A stretch of 64,000 nt of DNA from Chionoecetes opilio (GCA_016584305.1 JACEEZ010015277.1:297501-361500); one strand, 5' to 3'; shown: positions 22,878 to 34,389, counted from the stretch's first letter. The notes: generated by a model not told the origin, from the letters alone. A program made the numbers and translations.

Positions 22878-23490
22878 TGTTACGCAGGGCACTCACCTTT
22901 CGTATCACACCAAAGGGCGCATCTCGTAAACACTTAACTCCTGACGAAGGTTCGGCAGAAAAAAACCCTGAAGCGAGTAACTTTCTCACCGCTGAGGGCA
23001 CTTTTATCATTCACTCGGAGGAAGAGGACACCGACACACTGTAATACACTGTCTAATTTAATGGCGGAGGTCACAATATAAAGTCCTGATGGGGGGGACA
23101 GAGACTCACATGGTCACAATGTCTAAATGGTTATCTAACACACACTCGAGGCTTACATGAATGGCACACAACACACAGGTACTGGCTTAATGCGAGGCGC
23201 TGACTTAACGAGACACTAGCATTCTCCTGACGGCACGGCAGATACACCAAGGGCGGTGCTGGCTCGCCGCCTCGCCGCTCTCAAGCCCACCTTCCCACCT
23301 CGTGTCTCCCACCGCTCTCCCTCGTCTCTCTCGCACCACCCTCCTCGCTGCCGGCTGTCGCCGCTCTCATGGCAACGGCCCCAAGGCCGCACCGCAGACT
23401 CTCGTACACACAGACAGATGGACATTGCTCGCATCACATACACACAACAAATACACACAGACAGACGGACACTTATCTGCGGGCGTAACA
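22878..23490 (-). repeat. 5' LTR of the minus-strand Gypsy-like element
   Basis: Direct copy of 19961-20574. In the minus direction it ends at the primer-binding site (22877 downward). The outer flank is GTAT. Confidence 0.9.
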
Positions 23491-24246
23491 GTATAATACG
23501 TAGAGCCAACATTTGGGTCAGCTTAGCGTGGAGCCCTTGTTCTTAAGAATTTCCCTAGAATCCAATAAGGTGAACAGAAACCACACTCCCAACTGTGTAG
23601 GGAATTTCGGTCCTAGTGGAAAATAATACCAAAATAAATGTACAGTTGTGGGGAGATGCCCGCCCCGCTCCTCCCGGCCCGGCCCGCAAACTTTGCTCAG
23701 CTTCGCAATGCCGTAGTATTGATAATTTTCTTTTATTCTTGATATCATCTGTTATTAAGTCAAACCCCACCTCTAACCTAACCTAACCTAATCTGATTTA
23801 ACCTAACTTAACTGTTTCTGGCTGAAATAACGGTACATTTTCGGTAGTACATGTAACGCGATTATTAGTCAATTGTGCCATGGGAAATGAGGTTCAAAAT
23901 ACTCAGAATGAAGAAATCTACACGATGATGTAAGTAAGAATCCTAGGACTTTTGAAAGCCCACTACCGAACTAATACCCACCCATTATCCAAGCAACTAG
24001 ACGGTACCTGGAACTGTCGCCGATAGGTATTCTCGCCGACGTCAGCGGGTGTTCCAATTTTTTTCGGAAATCTTTTCCTAACCTGTTAAAAAGTTTTTTT
24101 TTATTTCCATCACTAAATCCTAGGGTCTCCGTTTCCATTGATAACAATGTATCTCCATCAGAAAAAACACTGAAACTTGGCCAGGAAATAATAGTCAGTG
24201 TCGTAGAAACCAGGGAAGTGACGGAATTGTACGAAAACAAGTGCGC
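23491..24246. other. Intergenic mosaic of dispersed repeats
   Basis: 23548-23625 is an inverted copy of 16770-16840. A short CTAACCTAACC run is at 23775. At 23836-23890, CGGTAGTACATGTAACG is the empty target for the pogo-like MITE at 26378. 24170-24246 is homologous (inverted) to 33270-33370. No gene. Confidence 0.65.
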
Positions 24247-24254
24247 CCCGCCCT

Positions 24255-24560
24255 CAGGGGCAGATTTATGGCGTGCGGGGCCTTAGGCCAGTGGGAGTGC
24301 GGGGCCCTGAATGAAATGTGGTTCAGAAGTCTTTCATATTAGTTTAATGGAAACTTTTTCCACCCATATTTTACATTATGTTGGTACAAATTTGTGGCAT
24401 ATTATGGTACATGCAATGTAACAGCGTTCGAGCAAATAAGAAAGGTCCAGCATTCAGATTTTCATTGAAAACATATTTTTTCCTCTGGGGTGCGGGGGTC
24501 CCTTGCGGGTGCGGGGCCCTAGGCCATGGCCTACTCGGCCCCCCCATGAATCCGCCACTG
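24255..24560. mobile_element. hAT-like MITE with 8-bp target duplication
   Basis: CAGGGGCAGATTTATGG at the left and CCATGAATCCGCCACTG at the right form imperfect inverted ends with a CAG start, and GCGGGGCCTTAGGCCA-type sequence inside. Flanks CCCGCCCT and CCCACCCT are an 8-bp duplication with one mismatch, as for hAT. The paralogous stretch near 33245 lacks this insert. Confidence 0.82.
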
Positions 24561-24619
24561 CCCACCCTGCCCCGCATTCGCCAGCCCGCCCGCCAGCCGC
24601 CGAGTGGTCCACTGTCCTG

Positions 24620-24730
24620 TCCTGCCGGGAGGATTATTACCCTAACCTAACCTAACCTCCTACCGGGGGGGCTCTGCCCTCCTTGACCCCCCCCCCCCCG
24701 TCGAGATTATTAACCTAACCTCCTAAAGGG
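24620..24730. repeat. Short CTAACC run with C-rich tract
   Basis: CCCTAACCTAACCTAACCTC and a 12-C run. Inverted homologue of 30770-30850 plus 33200-33240, a repeat used as target by several elements. Confidence 0.65.
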
Positions 24731-24775
24731 TGTGGGGGCCCCCGGATGGAGAGGGTGTGTCTGGTGTGCACTTTT

Positions 24776-25400
24776 GGTAAATTTCTAGTTTGCCCATACT
24801 CTCCCACTACCCCCAAACAAGTTTTGTGACCTGTGGGAATGCGGGATTTTCGGGTGGGGACCAAATTATGCGTCGGAAACACGTAATTTAAGAGTTGTGT
24901 AGGGGGGTAAAATTCCCTAGATCTATGGTAATTTCCTTATATGTAGAGAAATTTGTCTGACCAAAATTAACCTAACCTAGCCAAATTTAAGCTAACATAG
25001 CGGAGGCTTGACACACCTTACCTAACCAAATCTAACCTAAGCTAACCTAACCAAATCTAACCTAATCTAACCTAACCAAATCTAACCTAACCTAACCTAC
25101 CCAAATATAACCTACCCTAACCTAAACAAATCTAACCTAACCTCCTAGCGGGGGGGGTGGGGGGGTTCTCGACACTTCGGTCATCATTCTGTGAGGATCG
25201 TCAGGTTCACACTTCTCTGGACTCAGAAGAAATCCAATGAATTTTCCCTAGATCTAGGTAATTTTTTCAACACCCCTAACTCAAAAACTATGTGGTTGCG
25301 ACACATATTTTGTACCCCTGCCAAATATCCCGCATTCCCCCAAGTCCCCAAGCTTGTTTTGTGGGAGAGGGGGAGTATGGGCAAACACTAGAATAATACC
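24776..25400. mobile_element. Uninterrupted CTAGTGTTTGCCC foldback MITE
   Basis: GGTAAATTTCTAG at 24776 and CACTAGAATAATACC at 25400 are inverted ends, with further inverted matches inward (AGTATGGGCAAAC, CCCAAACAAG). An AACCT array (24965-25145) occupies the left half. This copy shows the original join that is split in the 9103 element. Confidence 0.8.
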
Positions 25401-25439
25401 TCACTTTTAAACAACTATATAATTTCTTCAATATGTATA

Positions 25440-26031
25440 CAGTACCCTCCCGAGTTTCGCTCTTGCTTTCTTCCAAAGGCATAGCGCTAAACTTGAGGAT
25501 CTCGAAACTCAGGGTATTGAAATCACTGAAAAAATGCTTATTTATTCCGGTTGGTGAAGAGGTTGAATTTTTCCCCCCCACTATATTCCCTTGCTATCTA
25601 AAAATAGCTTTAAATTGTTCGTTATGTTGCAATATACCTAAGGGAAGAATGCTCCTGTAAAGACAAAAAAATGGGATACAAACTTTATCGGAAACTAAAA
25701 AAAAAAACTGAAAATCAATGACATTTAATTTCCTTACTCTGGAGCATGGTCCGCTAGCACAAAGCCTTCAAATTAGTAAAGTTCTCTTTTTATACGGCCT
25801 AACAAAACTGTTCACGGCCAAATTTAACGAATTTGGCCAAAAAAGCGGCAGCCTGGCAACCCTGGTCTAAGGCAGCGTGCGTGATGCCAACGGAAGGAAG
25901 ACGTGTCCTGTAAGCGTACGAAGCAGCGCGAAACTCGGGGAGATAATGAGGGGGGACCATCGAAAGTCGGGATGGTAAGAATTTAGGACTCAGCGCGAAA
26001 CTCGGATAGCGTGAAACTCGGGAGGGTACTG
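25440..26031. mobile_element. TA-flanked TIR element (CAGTACCCTCCCGAGTTTCG)
   Basis: 592 bp bounded by CAGTACCCTCCCGAGTTTCG and its complement, with TA outside both ends. GCGAAACTCG strings recur internally near both ends. A longer relative is at 50139-51541. Likely pogo/mariner-mobilised. No transposase. Confidence 0.85.
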
Positions 26032-26377
26032 TATAAGTTTTTTATGTTGTGCGGAAGTAGATTAATACTGTACAGTATACTGAGAAAAAATATATAGAAA
26101 AGGTAAGTGGTAGCAGTGGTAGAGACCGCGCAGTTCTCGTCCATTATAACACAAGATTTGCGGGAGGGGCGGGGTGGGCACCCCCTACACTTATAATTTT
26201 TTTTTATACTTCCGGCAAAACCGAATGCCAGATTCACTCAAAGCTCATCAAAACTATTCAGGAAAACAAAGTTTCAGCCTCTAAATCGCGGGATGACCTA
26301 AACCGTAAATTTACCCGCTGGGTAATTTAACCTAACTTAACCGTATCTGGCTGAAATAACGGTAATTTTTGGTAGTA

Positions 26378-26870
26378 CAGGTTGAAGTTCCCAAACTCGG
26401 CAACCTCAGGACCAGCGCCGAGCCGAGTAATGGAATTTTCCGACTTTTAGAACGTAGATATATTAAGGGGGAAAAAAGCATGAAAATCACTGAAAAACTG
26501 AGGTTCCACCATCCAACTTCTTCATAAGGTAAATTTTCTCAGAAATAGTTAACACATTGTTCTTCCTTTTCTTTTCACTTCCACCAGTAGGTGTTCCTGG
26601 ACGTTTGGGAACCATAATACCAATAACAGACCTGTAGAAGTACACAAAATAACAGTGTACACAACTCTACAGTCACAACACCACTGAACAATAACAACAA
26701 ACAAATCCGCGGGAGAAACCAAGCGACCTAGTGTGGTGGCACCTAGCGGCCGACCCGGCAACTACGCGCCGGGTTTTGGGTGTTCTGCCGTGTTTTGGAA
26801 AATCCGGAACCATAGCCGAGTTTTGGGTGTTGCCGAGTCTTGGGATGCCGAGTTTGGGAACTTCAACCTG
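26378..26870 (-). mobile_element. pogo/Tigger-like MITE, copy 1
   Basis: The ends CAGGTTGAAGTTCCCAAACT and complement are flanked by TA. The uninserted target (GGTAGTACATGTAA) is preserved at 23848, 49030 and 62125. Minus strand from about 26613 encodes a short pogo-type N-terminus (PKRPGTPTGGSEKKRKNN, then LTISEKI), broken soon after. Confidence 0.88.
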
Positions 26871-26872
26871 TA

Positions 26873-28002
26873 CATGTAATGCCACTATTTTTTAATTGCT
26901 CCATGGGAAAGGGTGTCTCTTAATACCGAAATAGGATAATATTGAGTTAATGCTAGCGTCTTCGCCCGAGGTTGATACATTTATTTGAAGTATTCTGGTT
27001 GCTAAATGTAATGCAGTACCTACTTAATATCCTGAGGAAACTTAGAGAATCTTGAATATATTGAGGTTTAAAGTTTGTGGGCTGGTGCACCCGGGCAGCA
27101 CAACTCACCTCTTCAAATGGTGCACAGAACGGATATGGGTTAACGCCGCTCACTGTTAAGGAGTTCATTACACATTGTTCAAAGAAAAACTATTACTTCT
27201 GAAAAATGAACAATATGCAATGAGTTTGGCCAATGACAGGCCACGATCTATTTCGACGCACCAATGATGGAGAAGCATCATTAGTGGCCAATTATAAGCG
27301 CCTCCTTTTGTTTTAATTAGGGGAGGGACCTGGGGGTGTAATGAACATAAATACATCAGAAGCCGTAAAACCATTGGGTTAACCTTATGGCAGATTGGGT
27401 AACGCGCTGGGCTCGAGTGCAATTCTGATATGGCGGCGGTTCGACTTCCCGCGAGGCAAGGAAAAAGGAAATAATTTATTTCCGAATTGTGAATTACCAG
27501 CCTGAGTCTAATGTGTTGCGGAGTAAGGGACATATGTCATGTTTCCCATCGCACACGTGAAGGCTGATGTAAGAGGCCACTGGTAGGGTGAGCAGTTCTG
27601 CATCAGTGTAAAAAGTACCTCATGTGTGTCGAGAAAGAGACTGATGTTGTGTTCCCTGTCGCACGCAAGAAAGAGTAAAAAGAGAAGAGAGAAAATAGAG
27701 AAGAAGAAAATCTCCTCCCTCCCCCCTCATGACAGGGGAGCATTTGGTTTGAAATTTCAGTTTTCTGCTAGCCATGGCGTGTGAGGGGTGCTCATTCAGC
27801 GAGGTGGCCATTATTCAAAAGTTTTGCGAACACGTTGACAAAACAAAGAGGCACTAGACATTTTTGAGGCCCACGGGGTGTTTTTGGATAAAAGAAATGT
27901 GGGAATTGTGGGCGCGAACTTACTGTTAATTCCGAAAGAAAATTTGTGTGCCACAAGCGCTTTCGACCTGATCCCAAGAACAAGAGGGAGGTACAGTGTA
28001 AC
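26873..28002. other. Intergenic, no gene
   Basis: Stops in all frames. A GGTTCGACTTCCCGC string near 27434 looks B-box-like, but no tRNA fold surrounds it. Confidence 0.6.
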
Positions 28003-28221
28003 TTAAGGGGAGCGTCACACCATTTCTTAATTATCAGTGGATTGTCATGATTTTTTTGTCAAAAGTATGCTAATGCCAAAATAATCCTAGCTCATTTTCA
28101 GAGCCATAACTCTATACATAACTGAAAAAAAATGATATTTAACTCTTAATAATGTTCTTATCCAATGACTTGCACTGATAAAAAAATACCAAATATGCAT
28201 TACAAAATATCGAAACTATTA

Positions 28222-29014
28222 CCGTATTTTACGGCTTATAAGACGCTGCATCTTGGAAGACGCACCCTGAGTTTAGAAAGAAATTTCAAAGAAAAAAAAT
28301 AAACAGACCACCTGTTGTCCGATATACAGTCATTTTCACACAAGAACACACTCACCATTCATTATCTTCATTCAGCACTGCTCATCAGCCAGTTTTATTT
28401 TCTAGCTTGTTTGCGATAGTATACGTAAATCATTATGTTTGCTGGCTGAACATGTACACGCAGGTCGGACGGCGGGAGTGAAAACAAACCCGACTGCGGC
28501 GGTGTGCAGCTGCGTCCCTGCCTGGCGTGCCGATCAGCTGAGTCTGGCTTTGTCCTCCTGAGTGTAAACACCTCCTCTCACGTCCTCCCGTGCCTCACTA
28601 CGTTGCCTGCATCCCGTGCCTCACCACGTATTGTTTGAATTGTCCTGTATGCGAGTGGTATTTGTGATGGCTGCATGTAAATAAGTATACAAACTTTCAT
28701 CTAATGTCCCAACTTTTGGGACATTAGATACAAACCCTTATACACGGAATGGCTGTTGGCGCCAATCTGCCAAGCCGGAGTGGCTCCCGCCAGTATCCCA
28801 GTAAACATAGGGTGAGGACAGATTAGTTGATTTGAATGTCTTATGGTATTCAAAATACTTGTAACAGGTAAGTACTAAGGTTACATCATATAAGAGGCTG
28901 AATTGAATAGCTACCTAAGCTAACCTCCTACAACATTTGTCTTGGAAGACGCACGAGTATTTTTAAGGGTATTTTTTTGGGAAAAAAGTGCGTCTTATAA
29001 GCCATAAAATACGG
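28222..29014. mobile_element. TA-flanked MITE with CCGTATTTTACGGCTTATAA ends
   Basis: The ends CCGTATTTTACGGCTTATAA and a near complement (CTTATAAGCCATAAAATACGG region) are flanked by TA. The homologous site in the second TTAA element (about 54652) is empty. Related to the larger 46780 and 60053 elements by the CCGTATTT…AAGACGC end. A piece of the same end recurs at 50379. Confidence 0.85.
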
Positions 29015-29103
29015 TAATGTTTTAAGAATTTTGAATTTCATTCTTCTGAAGTGTCAAAGAGTTTTTGTTGTTGTTTTTGATCTTGTAAATGTATTTGCTA
29101 TTA

Positions 29104-29898
29104 CAGGTTGAAGTTCCCAAACTCGGCAACCTCGGGACCAGCGCCGAGCCGAGTAATGCAATTTTCCGACTTTTAGAACGTAAATATATTAAGGGGAAAA
29201 AAAGCATGAAAATCACAGGAAAAAATTATTTGGATTCTAATACGGTATAAATCTTCACTCTTCCCATGTCTCATGGTCTTACGGTATGTTATGGTATGTC
29301 CATACCTTTCACCGTCTCACTCCTGGCATAAAATTCACATAACTTTGTTTTCTGTTTCTTGAGGTCTTACACTGTAGACTTACACCATATATTTCACACA
29401 AATTCCGCACTGAGTCCATACCTTTCACCGTCTCACTCCTGGCATAAAATTCACATAACTTTGTTTTCTGTTTCTTGAGGTCTTACACTGTAGACTTACA
29501 CCATATATTTCACACAAATTCCGCACTGAGGTTCCGCCATCCAACTTCTTCAAAAGGTCAATTTTCTCAGAAATAGTTAACACATTGTTCTTCCTTTTCT
29601 TTTCACTTCCAGCAGTAGGTGTTCCTGGACGTTTGGGAGCCATAATACCAATAACAGACCTGTAGAAGTACACAAAATAACAGTGTACACAACTCTACAG
29701 TCACAACACCACTGAACAATAACAACAAACAAATCGGCGGGAGAAACCAAGTGGCCTAGTGTGGTGGCACCTAGCGGCCGACCCAGCAAGTACGCGCCGG
29801 GTTTTGGGTGTTCTGCCGTGTTTTGGAGAATCTGGAACCATAGCCGAGTTTTGGGTGTTGCCGAGTCTTGGGATGCCGAGTTTGGGAACTTCAACCTG
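29104..29898 (-). mobile_element. pogo/Tigger-like element, copy 2, with transposase N-terminus
   Basis: Same CAGGTTGAAGTTCCCAAACT ends as copies 1 and 3, TA-flanked. It is longer because it retains about 300 bp including a tandem duplication (29297-29412 and 29414-29528) of a block containing TCTCACTCCTGGCATAAAAT. Confidence 0.88.
29425..29643 (-). pseudogene. pogo/Tigger transposase N-terminal fragment (Psq/CENP-B-type HTH)
   Basis: From the ATG at 29643 the minus strand reads MAPKRPGTPTAGSEKKRKNN, then VLTISEKIDLLKKLDGGTS and VRNLCEIYGVS. The basic tail plus helix-turn-helix of this type opens transposases of the pogo/Tigger family and their domesticated CENP-B relatives; it binds the TIRs. 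The fragment runs into the duplicated block and stops, and no DDE catalytic domain remains. Confidence 0.8.
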
Positions 29899-30853
29899 TA
29901 TTTGCAAATATTTACCTAAATTGAAAAAAACCAAAAGATGAGAAAATCACATCTTCATTCCTCTTTCCAATGATATATTGTTTATTAAATTCGGTACAAT
30001 AGTGGTGAAGTTATTAAAGGAAAACTGGAAAAAAGCAAGTTTTTCAGTATCGAGGTTTATAGGCGCGCAGTTTAAAAAGCCGCGCGCCCTTTAAACTTCG
30101 AGGCTCAGTGAGCCTGTGCAGATGCTGGTTTGTTTGTTTACTCTCTCAGCCACGCTCTCCATCACTCTTGAAGTGTTATATGACATTGCTGGTATCTGGT
30201 CCCCCCTTTTGCAAAAGGTACTAGTCACAAAAGGGTGCTAGCTGTCAGTCGCGCATGGACAGTTTGCTGAATTACAGCCAGCATTCTCTCTCTCTGAGCC
30301 ACTTTATGCCTTGATGTCCTCGACATGGTGGTGGAGGAGGTAGAGAGCGTGAGGGAGATCAATCCTGCGCTGAATAAATGGTAAATGGTCTGGAGGGAGC
30401 AGGAATGGTGGAAGGCTGAGAGACGAGCAGTGACACCCGGCTTCTCCCTCTACTCTCTCACTACTGAGGCCTTGAGGCGACCCTCTGTCTCACAGAGAGG
30501 GACTGAGAGGTGCCAGTTTGCCTATGCCAGTGAATATCATACAAATTTTCTTTACGGAAATTTTTCGGGGGGGAGGTGAGAAAATCAGCCATAACTCTTT
30601 AATTTTTGCTGCTTTCTTTATAATACTTTGTCACAAGCTTGCACAAGTGTTCAACTACGCATGAATTTTTTTTCTTCGAATATTTTTTTTTTTTTCGGAA
30701 ATATTTGTGTACGCTCCGCTTAATTAAGGTTATAAAAAAGGATAGAATTTACAAAAGGTAAGGTAAGGTTACAAAAAGGTTAGGTTAAGGTTCGGTTAGG
30801 TTAATAATCTCACAGGGGTAGTGGAGCCTCCCCGTTAGGAGGTTAGGTTAGGG

Positions 30854-33195
30854 CAGGAGTTCCCAAACTCTTCAGCTCATCGACCCCCTAATAAAGATTC
30901 AAATTTTTCATCGACCCCCAAACATTTAAATGAAAATAACATGTTATGAAAGAAGAAAAAATTGTAATACAGGGAGGTCCCGAAGATACGAGCAGTTAGG
31001 TTCCACCTGGCATACTCGTAAAGCGAAATCTCGTATAACGAAACACATAACTAATGGTAAAATATAGGTTTGGTTCCAGGACCCCATCAATTTAAGAAAA
31101 AAAAAAACAACAACATGTTTTTCAAGCTAGAATAAATTATAGCAAACACAACAAACACACAGCGTCTATATTACCTACACTGTACTACCTATTCTGTAGA
31201 AAAACCATTCTGAAAGAGAAAATAGCAAACAAAATAACATAACTGCACATTAATTAAACATAAAACATAAATGATGTCATCAAGCTCATCATCAGTCACC
31301 AGCCAATGATAAACTGTTTTTAAAACTTCTCGACCAATCACAAGTCAGTGAGACATATTTCCGGGCAAGAATGGCATGCCAGACTGCCTCTCCGCCCTCT
31401 GTCCCCGTCATCTCAAACTTATTCTCGTTTTATTCGGAATGCTTGCGTTTTAAGGAATTTTAATGTATCAGATAGTAAGATATATAAGTAAGGAGCCTGT
31501 GTTGCTAGTGTTTTGGTGTTAGAAGGTGTGTATGTGGGTTGAAATAGTGAATATTTGTGTTATGGGGCGGTGGGACCGCGGCAAGAATTTCTCCGTCACT
31601 CACTGCCCCAGCAGTCACCTCATCATAACATCTTTAAATCACCCTTATTTAAGGTGACACACGGTGCTACATTGATTTAGATAATGACACGTGTATATAA
31701 CATCTCACCATAATCACTAAGATGTATAATAACGAGTGATAAGACGTTTAAGCCTGCCCAAACCTACAGTGGCGGAGGAGCTGGCGGCTCCAGCGGCCAG
31801 CCGCCACTCAAAACTTTTTGAGTAAAAACCCGCCGTCATCCGCCTCACCTGTGCCTTCCTGAAGAAGACAGTCAGCTCCCACGCCTGTGATAGCACCATA
31901 GGATATCACCAGGGATCATAGGATTCCTCAAGGGGTTCTCGCTCCCCTACTAAATATTACCAAAGACATCTATCTCCTAGTGGTGTTGATATCCACCTCA
32001 CGGGCTTCATGGGCTGGCTCATGCTGCTGCTGCTGCTGCCAAACGTGGATGAGTCCCTTGCTTGTATTTCATCTCTTTTCTCATATATATGAATGATATC
32101 CATCCAAATGCAATCATATGTCTACATTCACCTAGAGAAATGATATTTCATAGCATACCAAACAATAATAAGCGAGCCTGGAGACTTCCTACCTCTGCTA
32201 ATACCAGTCTCGAGCAGTCGTTGGCCAGTCTGCACGTTATTTTCAGATTGATTATCGTACAACCTTAGGTAAAATCATATACAGTAGTCAGTAAATGTTT
32301 ATAATTTTAGTAAATAACTTGTAATTTACTTTAGTAAATAACTTGGTAATTTTACTCACCCCAGTTTGAATGTCGTAACATTGGATTTTCGATCTCGTAT
32401 ATTGAAAATAGACCCTAATTTACACATCTCGTATCATCGGATTCTCGTATATCGAATGCTCGTATAACGGGACCTCCCTGTACTTACATGTTATGATGAA
32501 ATGAATACTATGGGAAATTATAGTTGTACTTATAGGTAGTATTAGTATTCGTATTAATAGTAGTAGTATGCTTAAAAGGGAATAAGCAGTAATCAAAAAA
32601 TATTTATCAGTCTTAATATAACATACATTTTTTTGAAGTTGAAATCATTAATGTGAAGGATGCACCTTATGGACTTCAGCAAATTTAAGGCACTGATATT
32701 AGGTTGGAGATTAGTGAGTTTTAGTTGTAGGTCGCCACATCCATGCTGAGAATGTACTGGACTACTGGCTGTCCACTCATCAACGAGAGGGGGGAATATG
32801 CTCTCTCACTCAGTACGGGAAGCGGACAGGAATATTTCACGTACGGTACGATCTTGGGACAGAGGAGGGGAGAGAGAGGGGTGTGTGTGTGGAGGGTGCG
32901 AGGGGCAGGGTACAGATACGACGTGACGTCACAGACTAGCACCGAGCCAAGTCAAAGCCGTCTCTATGTCAAGGTGACGCAGAGGCGGCTTTGGTATCAC
33001 TCGCATAACGGTTGTTGGCAGCTGTTGCGTGCTGAAACTTTCTTCACCTGGCCATTCATCGACCCCCTAGCCATTCATCGACCCCCTAGCCATTCATCAA
33101 CCCCCTAGCCATTCATCGACCCATGGCGATTCATCGACCCCTTGGATGGTCCCATAGACCCCTGGGGGTCGATATCGACAACTTTGGGACCCCTG
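30854..33195. mobile_element. hAT-like element with perfect 8-bp target duplication, hosting a TIR element
   Basis: The left end CAGGAGTTCCCAAACT and right end AACTTTGGGACCCCTG are inverted, and GGTTAGGG flanks both sides (30846-30853 and 33196-33203). ATCGACCCCC motifs lie just inside both ends and form a short array (33057-33145). A 1.5-kb TA-flanked element is nested at 30970-32480. The inverted paralogue near 24640 is the empty target. No transposase. Confidence 0.88.
30970..32480 (+). mobile_element. 1.5-kb TIR element with CAGGGAGGTCCCG ends, copy 1
   Basis: CAGGGAGGTCCCG and CGGGACCTCCCTG bound 1,511 bp, TA outside. Interior is collinear with 38392-39908 throughout, with small indels (for example GGCCGCGCTGCCAG near 39457 present only in copy 2). 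CTCGTATA strings repeat near both ends. It has a CTG run (about 32023). No convincing ORF, so it is non-autonomous. A third, inverted and diverged relative forms part of 54737-55830. Confidence 0.88.
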
Positions 33196-33370
33196 GGTTA
33201 GGGTAATAATCCTCTCGGCAGGGCGGGCAGAGCAGACCACTTGGCTGCTGGCGAATGCGGGGCAGGGCACACTTGTCGTATAGTGCTCCCTGTTGTTCGA
33301 TCGGTTCGCAATTCCGAGGCAATGACTATTTATTTCTGGGCAGCATTTGATAGTTTTTCTTTTGGAGATA

Positions 33371-33456
33371 CAGTAAAACCCTTATAACTCGGCACTGTAT
33401 AACTCGGAATTTGATATAACTCGGCAAGGCAAGGACAAAGTTTTTTTTTTTTTTTT

Positions 33457-33496
<40 letters not shown>

Positions 33497-34047
33497 CTAT
33501 GCCTATAGCGCGTGTAAGCAGTGAGCTCCAGGGGTGGGATGGTAGGCCCTGGAGGCTCACTCGAGGGCTGTGATGGTTGGCCCTCACCCGTGGTGGCGCA
33601 GGCAGGATTCTTATAGTGATGCCTGTGATTAGAGGCTCATGCCGGCCCCTGTGTCCTCTCATGCACTCGCAGTCGAAGGTAGAGTTAATGGACAGGGCAT
33701 AGTGTTGCAGTAATTAAGTGCTCAAGTGATGTAAAATTAAGTTGTACAGGTACAGTACAGTGTTGTGATTATAAAGTGATTAAAGTGATACCAGTGTTAA
33801 AATGCGACCGAGTCCCCCTAACATCTTCTACATATTACAACAAGGCTCCCCTCTCCTTGGTTTACATGCCTGCTGGTACCCGTTCACAAGTAAGTGTAGT
33901 TTTTATGCTTTTACAGTACTGTATTTACATTTTTTTTTTTTTTTTTTTTTTTACCCATATCAGAGAAGGACATTGCATAACTCGGCACATTGAATAACTT
34001 GGCAAGGGCCAGAGCCCCTATCGTGCCGAGTTCTAAGGCTTTTACTG
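33371..34047. mobile_element. TA-flanked TIR element with SINE inside
   Basis: CAGTAAAACCCTTATAACTC and the complement near TTCTAAGGCTTTTACTG bound 677 bp with TA on both sides. ACTCGGCA strings lie inside both ends. Another member's ends are seen near 55870 and 57219. The minus-strand SINE at 33441-33703 is nested in it. Confidence 0.82.
33441..33703 (-). mobile_element. tRNA-derived SINE, 5'-truncated
   Basis: In the minus direction the body runs ATGCCCTGTCCATTAACTC, GGGGCCGGCATGAGCCTCTA, GCCTACCATCCCACCCCTGG, then a (GT)n run and a 22-nt A tail. It matches the fuller copy at 56787-57149 but lacks the tRNA head. Retroposed by LINE machinery. Confidence 0.8.
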
Positions 34048-34380
34048 TAGTAATTTTCGGCCAATTTTTTTTTTTGTACTTTGAATAGAAAAAGTCACTT
34101 TTTTGTGGTTTCCCTAGAAAAAAACTATCTCGAATTGTTAAAGCATCATATTTTGCCCAGAAATAAATAGTCGGTGTCTCGAAATCAGTACTAGGCTAGC
34201 ATTAACTCAATATTACCTCCGAAATACAGACACGCCCTTGGTTTTCGAACATAAATAGTTCCCAAAAAAATTTCTAAAACCGATTTGTTAAAAAACCGAA
34301 ACAATTTTTCCATAAGAAACAATATAAAATGGATTAATCCGTTCCTGACCCCCAAAATAATGATCTTTTTCTTTTACCTT
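34048..34380. other. Intergenic; left end of a TTCGAAC TIR-like repeat
   Basis: CTTGGTTTTCGAACATAAAT (34240) with AACCGATTTGTTAAAAAA is mirrored imperfectly near 36460-36510 (GATTTGTTAAAAAAGCG and GTTCGAAACCCGAG). The region between may be one large, heavily invaded TIR element. This is tentative. Confidence 0.4.
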
Positions 34381-34389
34381 TTTAGCTGT

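Larger units (their letters stand above)
19961..23490 (-). mobile_element. Non-autonomous Ty3/Gypsy-like LTR retrotransposon (minus orientation)
   Basis: Two 0.61-kb LTRs (19961-20574 and 22878-23490) share TGTTACG/CGTAACA ends and differ at only a few percent of positions. The host flanks are GTAT on both sides, a 4-bp duplication. In the minus direction the 5' LTR is followed by TTGGTGTCAGTAGTTTGGG, a tRNA-Leu-like primer site (inference), and then a gag/protease frame. The other end has the purine tract GGAGGAAGGAGGATA next to the 3' LTR. No reverse transcriptase, RNase H or integrase is visible in the 2.3-kb interior, so movement would need another element's proteins. Confidence 0.9.
28007..30719. 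mobile_element. TTAA-flanked TIR element, copy 1, with two nested inserts
   Basis: GGGGAGCGTCACA at 28007 and a diverged complement at 30719 lie between TTAA tetranucleotides (28003 and 30720), the target specificity of piggyBac and Kolobok. Removing the inserts at 28222-29014 and 29104-29898 leaves about 1.1 kb collinear with the copy at 54419-58051. A hairpin GGCGCGCAGTTTAAAAAGCC is at about 30061. No intact transposase. Confidence 0.82.

Noticed and set aside
26549..26761. Repeated 70-codon minus-strand frame (also near 29700 and 43800)
   Set aside because: Recurs only because the MITE is repeated; the true transposase frame there is a different one.
27390..27460. Possible tRNA (GGTTCGACTTCCCGC)
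   Set aside because: Box-B-like string only; no acceptor, D or anticodon stem can be formed around it.
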